DNA from: Strigamia acuminata
Taxonomy: Eukaryota > Arthropoda > Chilopoda > Geophilomorpha > Linotaeniidae
Length of the DNA stretch: 64,000 bases
Assembly: GCA_949358305.1 (NCBI GenBank)
Contig: OX442315.1
Coordinates: forward strand, 12,240,427 to 12,304,426
Reading direction: 5' to 3'
Shown here in pieces: positions 54,002 to 64,000 of the stretch (the stretch's first letter is position 1; each line of letters opens with the position of its first letter). The notes below the pieces were generated by a model. The model saw nothing but the letters and a program-made list of their open reading frames with translations, searched no databases and had not been told where the DNA came from. The position numbers and the translations under genes were made by a program.

Positions 54002-55994
54002 GGGTCACTACAAAACATGGGGTACACCCCAATTGGGGTACCCCATGGGGTATACCCCAAAGTCCTGGAATGTGGAAAAGATAAATAAAAATTACTAAAA
54101 TAATTGAAATAAAAATTACAAAAAAAAAATTTAAATTACATACAAAAATATGACATTACATGTTAAAAATCACAAAAATCAATTTTTTGACTGACAAATC
54201 ACAGAAATTTATTTTTTGACTCACAAATCACAAAAATAAATTTTTTGACTCAAAATCTAAATGATTTTATTCAACAATAAATCTTTAAAAAACATTACAA
54301 TTCCATATAAAAAAGCGATAAAATAGAGAAAAATCGATAAAAATTGGTAAAAATTGATAAAAATCGGTAAAAATCGATAAAAATGAAGAAAAATTGATAA
54401 AAATCGGTAAAAATGGAGAAAAAACGATAGAAATCGGTAAAAATCGATAAAAATCGGTAAAAATTGCTAAAAATCGGTAAAAATCGATAAAAATCGGTAA
54501 AAATCGATAAAAATCGGTAATTATCGATAAAAATCGGTAAAAATCGATAAAAATCGGTAAAAATCGATAAAAACGATTTTTATCGATTTTTACCATTTTT
54601 TACCGATTTCTATCGATTTTTACCAATTTTTATCGATTTTTACCGATTTTTACCGATTTTTACTGATTTTTATCGATTTTTACCGATTTTTATCGTTTTT
54701 TCTCCATTTTTCTCGATTTTTACCGATTTTTCTCGATTTTTACCGATTTTTATATCGTTTCTTCTCCATTTTTATCGATTTTTTATACCGAATTGTAGTG
54801 TTTTTTAAAGATTTATTGTTGAATAAAATCATAGATTTTCAGTCAAAAAATTTATTTTTGTGATTTGTGAGTCAAAAAATAAATTTCTGTGATTTGTCAA
54901 TCAAAAAATTGATTTTTGGGATTTTTAACATGTAATGTCATACTTTTGTATGTAATTTAAATTTTTTTTTTGTAATTTTACAATTTTTACCCTTCATATA
55001 GCTTGAAACCCAGACACAAGTGATCAATAATAATTATCCCCATGACCAATCACATCGCTCCATGCATCTTGGGCAATAGTATGGTGCCAAATTCGATTTT
55101 GGACTGTTTAATCCGATGCATGGAATTGTAGGACAAGAAAATTTGTTTTTACACGAAAAAGCATGTATTTCTCACCAATAAAATTTATTGCCACCTAAAA
55201 ACTTTGTATTTACACCAAACTAATTTGTTTCCTTCTGAAATAATTTGTTTTTTCCAGAAATAATTTGTTTTTTCCAGAAATAATTTGTTTTTTTCAGAAA
55301 TAATTTGTTTTTTCCAGAAATAATTTGTTTTTTTCCGAAATAATTTGTTTTTCCCGAAATAATTTGTTTTTGCCAAAATGATTTGTTTTTTCAAAACAAT
55401 TTTTTTTCTGAAATAATTTTTATTTACACATTCTGTATTGATATTTCTTCTCATTGTGTACCCACAGCACTCTAGGTTTGCAGTCAACATCATTTTCTTT
55501 AATTAGAAAAGATTAATGTTGATGCACGTTTTATGAGCAACTTTTATGTATGAAATAGCTTCCGTGTAGGCAAAATAATTACAAAGCCAAATTATTAGTG
55601 CTCAGAGCCTGCTCCAGGTCTAACAGCATCCAGTGCGACTTTTCTTAGTTTGATCCACATAAATACTCATGTTCTACTTATAACCTTGTCTTCGTTGCTT
55701 ACCTAGAACTCTGAAACTTTTGAATATTGTCTCGTACATATTGTCGTGTCCATGTGTGTCTCCAAGTGGGGATGGACTAAACGTCATGTGTCAGGTCTGA
55801 CACCTGGCACCCGACGCCTGACACATGACGTTTAGTTTTGGTGAAAAGGGAGATTCAGACGTCTGACGCCTGACAGTTAGTCCCAAATAAACAGGCGCCT
55901 GACACCTGATGCCTCACACCTGACGTTTAGTCCATCCCCTCGAAGGGAAGTATTCTTTGTGTCCCGATCTGTCACGTCTAGGGTGTCCCAATAC
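54002..55994. repeat. Array unit 3 (1993 bases)
   Basis: As the others; carries private changes (GGTAATTATCG in the 10-base block; ATGGTGCC for ATGGCGCC near 55081). Confidence 0.85.
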
Positions 55995-58037
55995 GGGTCA
56001 CTACAAAACATGGGGTACACCCCAATTGGGGTACCCCATGGGGTATACCCCAAAGTCCTGGAATGTGGAAAAGATAAATAAAAATTACTAAAATAATTGA
56101 AATAAAAATTACAAAAAAAAAATTTAAATTACATACAAAAATATGACATTACATGTTAAAAATCACAAAAATCAATTTTTTGACTGACAAATCACAGAAA
56201 TTTATTTTTTGACTCACAAATCACAAAAATAAATTTTTTGACTCAAAATCTAAATGATTTTATTCAACAATAAATCTTTAAAAAACATTACAATTCCATA
56301 TAAAAAAGCGATAAAATAGAGAAAAATCGATAAAAATTGGTAAAAATTGATAAAAATCGGTAAAAATCGATAAAAATGAAGAAAAATCGATAAAAATCGG
56401 TAAAAATGGAGAAAAAACGATAGAAATCGGTAAAAATCGATAAAAATCGGTAAAAATTGCTAAAAATCGGTAAAAATCGATAAAAATCGGTAAAAATCGA
56501 TAAAAATCGGTAAAAATCGATAAAAATCGGTAAAAATCGATAAAAATCGATAAAAATCGATAAAAATCGGTAAAAATCGGTAAAAATCGATAAAAATCGG
56601 TAAAAATCGATAAAAACGATTTTTATCGATTTTTACCGTTTTTTACCGATTTCTATCGATTTTTACCAATTTTTATCGATTTTTACCAATTTTTACCGAT
56701 TTTTACCGATTTTTATCGATTTTTACCGATTTTTACCGTTTTTTCTCCATTTTTCTCGATTTTTACCGATTTTTATCGATTTTTACCGATTTTTATATCG
56801 TTTCTTCTCCATTTTTATCGATTTTTTATACCGAATTGTAGTGTTTTTTAAAGATTTATTGTTGAATAAAATCATAGATTTTCAGTCAAAAAATTTATTT
56901 TTGTGATTTGTGAGTCAAAAAATAAATTTCTGTGATTTGTCAATCAAAAAATTGATTTTTGGGATTTTTAACATGTAATGTCATACTTTTGTATGTAATT
57001 TAAATTTTTTTTTTTTAATTTTACAATTTTACCCTTCATATAGCTTGAAACCCAGACACAAGTGATCAATAATAATTATCCCCATGACCAATCACATCGC
57101 TCCATGCATCTTGGGCAATAGTATGGCGCCAAATTCGATTTTTGGACTGTTTAATCCGATGCGTGGAATTGTAGGACAAGAAAATTTGTTTTTACACGAA
57201 AAAGCATGTATTTCTCACCAATAAAATTTATTGCCACCTAAAAACTTTGTATTTACACCAAACTAATTTGTTTCCTTCTGAAATAATTTGTTTTTTCCAG
57301 AAATAATTTGTTTTTTCCAGAAATAATTTGTTTTTTCCAGAAATAATTTGTTTTTTCCAGAAATAATTTGTTTTTTTCCCAAATAATTTGTTTTTCCCGA
57401 AATAATTTGTTTTTGCCAAAATGATTTGTTTTTTCAAAACAATTTTTTTTCTGAAATAATTTTTATTTACACATTCTGTATTGATATTTCTTCTCATTGT
57501 GTACCCACAGCACTCTAGGTTTGCAGTCAACATCATTTTCTTTAATTAGAAAAGATTAATGTTGATGCACGTTTTAAGAGCAACTTTTATGTATGAAATA
57601 GCTTCCGTGTAGGCAAAATAATTACAAAGCCAAATTATTAGTGCTCAGAGCCTGCTCCAGGTCTAACAGCATCCAGTGCGACTTTTCTTAGTTTGATCCA
57701 CATAAATACTCATGTTCTACTTATAACCTTGTCTTCGTTGCTTACCTAGAACTCTGAAACTTTTGAATATTGTCTCGTACATATTGTCGTGTCCATGTGT
57801 GTCTCCAAGTGGGGATGGACTAAACGTCATGTGTCAGGTCTGACACCTGGCACCCGACGCCTGACACATGACGTTTAGTTTTGGTGAAAAGGGAGATTCA
57901 GACGTCTGACGCCTGACAGTTAGTCCCAAATAAACAGGCGCCTGACACCTGATGCCTCACACCTGACGTTTAGTCCATCCCCTCGAAGGGAAGTATTCTT
58001 TGTGTCCCGATCTGTCACGTCTAGGGTGTCCCAATAC
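55995..58037. repeat. Array unit 4 (2043 bases)
   Basis: Nearly identical to unit 5, sharing TTTTCCCAAATAATTTG in the 20-base block and TTTTAAGAGCAAC near 57572. Confidence 0.85.
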
Positions 58038-60080
58038 GGGTCACTACAAAACATGGGGTACACCCCAATTGGGGTACCCCATGGGGTATACCCCAAAGTC
58101 CTGGAATGTGGAAAAGATAAATAAAAATTACTAAAATAATTGAAATAAAAATTACAAAAAAAAAATTTAAATTACATACAAAAATATGACATTACATGTT
58201 AAAAATCACAAAAATCAATTTTTTGACTGACAAATCACAGAAATTTATTTTTTGACTCACAAATCACAAAAATAAATTTTTTGACTCAAAATCTAAATGA
58301 TTTTATTCAACAATAAATCTTTAAAAAACATTACAATTCCATATAAAAAAGCGATAAAATAGAGAAAAATCGATAAAAATTGGTAAAAATTGATAAAAAT
58401 CGGTAAAAATCGATAAAAATGAAGAAAAATCGATAAAAATCGGTAAAAATGGAGAAAAAACGATAGAAATCGGTAAAAATCGATAAAAATCGGTAAAAAT
58501 TGCTAAAAATCGGTAAAAATCGATAAAAATCGGTAAAAATCGATAAAAATCGGTAAAAATCGATAAAAATCGGTAAAAATCGATAAAAATCGATAAAAAT
58601 CGATAAAAATCGGTAAAAATCGGTAAAAATCGATAAAAATCGGTAAAAATCGATAAAAACGATTTTTATCAATTTTTACCGTTTTTTACCGATTTCTATC
58701 GATTTTTACCAATTTTTATCGATTTTTACCAATTTTTACCGATTTTTACCGATTTTTATCGATTTTTACCGATTTTTACCGTTTTTTCTCCATTTTTCTC
58801 GATTTTTACCGATTTTTATCGATTTTTACCGATTTTTATATCGTTTCTTCTCCATTTTTATCGATTTTTTATACCGAATTGTAGTGTTTTTTAAAGATTT
58901 ATTGTTGAATAAAATCATAGATTTTCAGTCAAAAAATTTATTTTTGTGATTTGTGAGTCAAAAAATAAATTTCTGTGATTTGTCAATCAAAAAATTGATT
59001 TTTGGGATTTTTAACATGTAATGTCATACTTTTGTATGTAATTTAAATTTTTTTTTTTTAATTTTACAATTTTACCCTTCATATAGCTTGAAACCCAGAC
59101 ACAAGTGATCAATAATAATTATCCCCATGACCAATCACATCGCTCCATGCATCTTGGGCAATAGTATGGCGCCAAATTCGATTTTTGGACTGTTTAATCC
59201 GATGCGTGGAATTGTAGGACAAGAAAATTTGTTTTTACACGAAAAAGCATGTATTTCTCACCAATAAAATTTATTGCCACCTAAAAACTTTGTATTTACA
59301 CCAAACTAATTTGTTTCCTTCTGAAATAATTTGTTTTTTCCAGAAATAATTTGTTTTTTCCAGAAATAATTTGTTTTTTCCAGAAATAATTTGTTTTTTC
59401 CAGAAATAATTTGTTTTTTTCCCAAATAATTTGTTTTTCCCGAAATAATTTGTTTTTGCCAAAATGATTTGTTTTTTCAAAACAATTTTTTTTCTGAAAT
59501 AATTTTTATTTACACATTCTGTATTGATATTTCTTCTCATTGTGTACCCACAGCACTCTAGGTTTGCAGTCAACATCATTTTCTTTAATTAGAAAAGATT
59601 AATGTTGATGCACGTTTTAAGAGCAACTTTTATGTATGAAATAGCTTCCGTGTAGGCAAAATAATTACAAAGCCAAATTATTAGTGCTCAGAGCCTGCTC
59701 CAGGTCTAACAGCATCCAGTGCGACTTTTCTTAGTTTGATCCACATAAATACTCATGTTCTACTTATAACCTTGTCTTCGTTGCTTACCTAGAACTCTGA
59801 AACTTTTGAATATTGTCTCGTACATATTGTCGTGTCCATGTGTGTCTCCAAGTGGGGATGGACTAAACGTCATGTGTCAGGTCTGACACCTGGCACCCGA
59901 CGCCTGACACATGACGTTTAGTTTTGGTGAAAAGGGAGATTCAGACGTCTGACGCCTGACAGTTAGTCCCAAATAAACAGGCGCCTGACACCTGATGCCT
60001 CACACCTGACGTTTAGTCCATCCCCTCGAAGGGAAGTATTCTTTGTGTCCCGATCTGTCACGTCTAGGGTGTCCCAATAC
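58038..60080. repeat. Array unit 5 (2043 bases)
   Basis: Same length as unit 4 and shares its private changes; an adjacent duplication pair. Confidence 0.85.
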
Positions 60081-62103
60081 GGGTCACTACAAAACATGGG
60101 GTACACCCCAATTGGGGTACCCCATGGGGTATACCCCAAAGTCCTGGAATGTGGAAAAGATAAATAAAAATTACTAAAATAATTGAAATAAAAATTACAA
60201 AAAAAAAATTTAAATTACATACAAAAATATGACATTACATGTTAAAAATCACAAAAATCAATTTTTTGACTGACAAATCACAGAAATTTATTTTTTGACT
60301 CACAAATCACAAAAATAAATTTTTTGACTCAAAATCTAAATGATTTTATTCAACAATAAATCTTTAAAAAACATTACAATTCCATATAAAAAAGCGATAA
60401 AATAGAGAAAAATCGATAAAAATTGGTAAAAATTGATAAAAATCGGTAAAAATCGATAAAAATGAAGAAAAATCGATAAAAATCGGTAAAAATGGAGAAA
60501 AAACGATAGAAATCGGTAAAAATCGATAAAAATCGGTAAAAATTGCTAAAAATCGGTAAAAATCGATAAAAATCGGTAAAAATCGATAAAAATCGGTAAA
60601 AATCGATAAAAATCGATAAAAATCGATAAAAATCGGTAAAAATCGGTAAAAATCGATAAAAATCGGTAAAAATCGATAAAAACGATTTTTATCAATTTTT
60701 ACCGTTTTTTACCGATTTCTATCGATTTTTACCAATTTTTATCGATTTTTACCAATTTTTACCGATTTTTACCGATTTTTATCGATTTTTACCGATTTTT
60801 ACCGTTTTTTCTCCATTTTTCTCGATTTTTACCGATTTTTATCGATTTTTACCGATTTTTATATCGTTTCTTCTCCATTTTTATCGATTTTTTATACCGA
60901 ATTGTAGTGTTTTTTAAAGATTTATTGTTGAATAAAATCATAGATTTTCAGTCAAAAAATTTATTTTTGTGATTTGTGAGTCAAAAAATAAATTTCTGTG
61001 ATTTGTCAATCAAAAAATTGATTTTTGGGATTTTTAACATGTAATGTCATACTTTTGTATGTAATTTAAATTTTTTTTTTTTAATTTTACAATTTTACCC
61101 TTCATATAGCTTGAAACCCAGACACAAGTGATCAATAATAATTATCCCCATGACCAATCACATCGCTCCATGCATCTTGGGCAATAGTATGGCGCCAAAT
61201 TCGATTTTTGGACTGTTTAATCCGATGCGTGGAATTGTAGGACAAGAAAATTTGTTTTTACACGAAAAAGCATGTATTTCTCACCAATAAAATTTATTGC
61301 CACCTAAAAACTTTGTATTTACACCAAACTAATTTGTTTCCTTCTGAAATAATTTGTTTTTTCCAGAAATAATTTGTTTTTTCCAGAAATAATTTGTTTT
61401 TTCCAGAAATAATTTGTTTTTTCCAGAAATAATTTGTTTTTTTCCCAAATAATTTGTTTTTCCCGAAATAATTTGTTTTTGCCAAAATGATTTGTTTTTT
61501 CAAAACAATTTTTTTTCTGAAATAATTTTTATTTACACATTCTGTATTGATATTTCTTCTCATTGTGTACCCACAGCACTCTAGGTTTGCAGTCAACATC
61601 ATTTTCTTTAATTAGAAAAGATTAATGTTGATGCACGTTTTAAGAGCAACTTTTATGTATGAAATAGCTTCCGTGTAGGCAAAATAATTACAAAGCCAAA
61701 TTATTAGTGCTCAGAGCCTGCTCCAGGTCTAACAGCATCCAGTGCGACTTTTCTTAGTTTGATCCACATAAATACTCATGTTCTACTTATAACCTTGTCT
61801 TCGTTGCTTACCTAGAACTCTGAAACTTTTGAATATTGTCTCGTACATATTGTCGTGTCCATGTGTGTCTCCAAGTGGGGATGGACTAAACGTCATGTGT
61901 CAGGTCTGACACCTGGCACCCGACGCCTGACACATGACGTTTAGTTTTGGTGAAAAGGGAGATTCAGACGTCTGACGCCTGACAGTTAGTCCCAAATAAA
62001 CAGGCGCCTGACACCTGATGCCTCACACCTGACGTTTAGTCCATCCCCTCGAAGGGAAGTATTCTTTGTGTCCCGATCTGTCACGTCTAGGGTGTCCCAA
62101 TAC
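60081..62103. repeat. Array unit 6 (2023 bases)
   Basis: Like units 4 and 5 but two 10-base units shorter in the left arm; shares the TTTTAAGAGCAAC change. Confidence 0.85.
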
Positions 62104-64000
62104 GGGTCACTACAAAACATGGGGTACACCCCAATTGGGGTACCCCATGGGGTATACCCCAAACTCCTGGAATGTGGAAAAGATAAATAAAAATTACTAA
62201 AATAATTGAAATAAAAATTACAAAAAAAAAATTTAAATTACATACAAAAATATGACATTACATGTTAAAAATCACAAAAATCAATTTTTTGACTGACAAA
62301 TCACAGAAATTTATTTTTTGACTCACAAATCACAAAAATAAATTTTTTGACTCAAAATCTAAATGATTTTATTCAACAATAAATCTTTAAAAAACATTAC
62401 AATTCCATATAAAAAAGCGATAAAATAGAGAAAAATCGATAAAAATTGGTAAAAATTGATAAAAATCGGTAAAAATCGATAAAAATGAAGAAAAATTGAT
62501 AAAAATCGGTAAAAATGGAGAAAAAACGATAGAAATCGGTAAAAATCGATAAAAATCGGTAAAAATTGCTAAAAATCGGTAAAAATCGATAAAAATCGGT
62601 AAAAATCGATAAAAATCGGTAAAAATCGATAAAAATCGGTAAAAATCGATAAAAATCGATAAAAATCGATAAAATCGGTAAAAATTGGTAAAAATCGATA
62701 AAAATCGGTAAAAATCGATAAAAACGATTTTTATCGATTTTTACCGTTTTTTACCGATTTCTATCGATTTTTACCAATTTTTATCGATTTTTACCGATTT
62801 TTACCGATTTTTACCGATTTTTATCGATTTTTACCGATTTTTACCGTTTTTTCTCCATTTTTCTCGATTTTTACCGATTTTTCTCGATTTTTACCGATTT
62901 TTATATCGTTTCTTCTCCATTTTTATCGATTTTTTATACCGAATTGTAGTGTTTTTTAAAGATTTATTGTTGAATAAAATCATAGATTTTCAGTCAAAAA
63001 ATTTATTTTTGTGATTTGTGAGTCAAAAAATAAATTTCTGTGATTTGTCAATCAAAAAATTGATTTTTGGGATTTTTAACATGTAATGTCATACTTTTGT
63101 ATGTAATTAAAATTTTTTTTTTGTAATTTTACAATTTTACCCTTCATATAGCTTGAAACCCAGACACAAGTGATCAATAATAATTATCCCCATGACCAAT
63201 CACATCGCTCCATGCATCTTGGGCAATAGTATGGCGCCAAATTCGATTTTTGGACTGTTTAATCCGATGCGTGGAATTGTAGGACAAGAAAATTTGTTTT
63301 TACACGAAAAAGCATGTATTTCTCACCAATAAAATTTATTGCAACCTAAAAACTTTGTATTTACACCAAACTAATTTGTTTCCTTCTGAAATAATTTGTT
63401 TTTTCCAGAAATAATTTGTTTTTTCCAGAAATAATTTGTTTTTTCCAGAAATAATTTGTTTTTTCCAGAAATAATTTGTTTTTTTCCGAAATAATTTGTT
63501 TTTCCCGAAATAATTTGTTTTTGCCAAAATGATTTGTTTTTTCAAAACAATTTTTTTTCTGAAATAATTTTTATTTACACATTCTGTATTGATATTTCTT
63601 CTCATTGTGTACCCACAGCACTCTAGGTTTGCAGTCAACATCATTTTCTTTAATTAGAAAAGATTAATGTTGATGCACGTTTTATGAGCAACTTTTATGT
63701 ATGAAATAGCTTCCGTGTAGGCAAAATAATTACAAAGCCAAATTATTAGTGCTCAGAGCCTGCTCCAGGTCTAACAGCATCCAGTGCGACTTTTCTTAGT
63801 TTGATCCACATAAATACTCATGTTCTACTTATAACCTTGTCTTCGTTGCTTACCTAGAACTCTGAAACTTTTGAATATTGTCTCGTACATATTGTCGTGT
63901 CCATGTGTGTCTCCAAGTGGGGATGGACTAAACGTCATGTGTCAGGTCTGACACCTGGCACCCGACGCCTGACACATGACGTTTAGTTTTGGTGAAAAGG
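62104..64000. repeat. Array unit 7 (cut by window edge)
   Basis: 1,897 bases present. It lacks the changes shared by units 4-6 (reads TTTTATGAGCAAC), so it is closer to units 2-3 there. The array continues to the right. Confidence 0.85.

Larger units (their letters stand above)
49986..64000. repeat. Tandem array of about 2 kb units (macrosatellite)
   Basis: Six complete units and a seventh cut by the window edge, each starting GGGTCACTACAAAACATGGG. Lengths are 2063, 1953, 1993, 2043, 2043 and 2023; the differences are multiples of ten, matching gain or loss of internal 10-base units. Units are nearly identical elsewhere. Each contains, in order: a CATGGGGTACACCCC hairpin region, a palindromic core of about 0.9 kb, a 20-base tandem repeat, a unique part, and a small inverted-repeat element. 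Confidence 0.95.

Noticed and set aside
54285..58672. Frames rich in Tyr-Arg-Phe-Leu repeats (about 103-113 codons) on the minus strand
   Set aside because: Translation of the 10-base TAAAAATCGG/TAAAAATCGA block of the palindrome; present only where unit count keeps the frame.
49986..64000. rDNA or histone-type tandem gene repeat
   Set aside because: The units hold no rRNA, tRNA or histone sequence; they are AT-rich palindromes and small repeats.

Overview
The window reads as arthropod (probably insect) nuclear DNA. Genes carry short AT-rich GT-AG introns, the spacers are AT-rich and full of transposon remnants, and the products include a C-type lectin, TRAF-like proteins and leucine-rich-repeat proteins. 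There is no bacterial operon layout. I cannot fix the species; a mayfly-like genome is only a guess.

Bases 1-15000 hold paralogs of one large (about 1,200 residue) P-loop GTPase: a 3' part on the plus strand at the left edge, a nearly complete copy on the minus strand (2610-6577) with one frameshift, a decayed minus copy (about 7490-9235) split by a small transposon, and an intact plus copy (10881-14599). The two long copies are head to head and share their upstream DNA, so they are arms of an inverted duplication. Each has a separate 21-base first coding exon just upstream of the long exon.

Bases 15900-30400 hold two eight-exon TRAF-like genes (two TRAF zinc fingers, coiled coil, MATH domain), an LRR gene fragment between them, a GTPase C-terminal fragment beside a 5'-truncated LINE, and a fourth long GTPase (24036-27700) with a frameshift near its start at a GACA microsatellite. 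A TRAF fragment at 29990-30400 runs straight into a 3.7 kb satellite made of 10- and 11-base units.

Bases 34100-49500 hold nested DNA transposons (a hAT-like element inside a Harbinger-like element inside a GTPase pseudogene), a third TRAF-like gene with a damaged splice donor, a three-exon C-type lectin, an unclassified repeat-like block, an LRR pseudogene, and two 633/634-residue shortened GTPase paralogs whose P-loop is gone while the zinc-binding parts remain.

Bases 49986-64000 are a tandem array of about 2 kb units (six complete, one cut by the window edge). Each unit has a palindromic core of roughly 0.9 kb, a 20-base tandem repeat and a small inverted-repeat element.

The genes look like a fast-evolving, possibly defence-related cluster: full GTPases, nucleotide-binding-dead relatives, TRAF-like adaptors and a secreted lectin duplicate, decay and are invaded by repeats side by side. 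That functional reading is inference from family membership and linkage.
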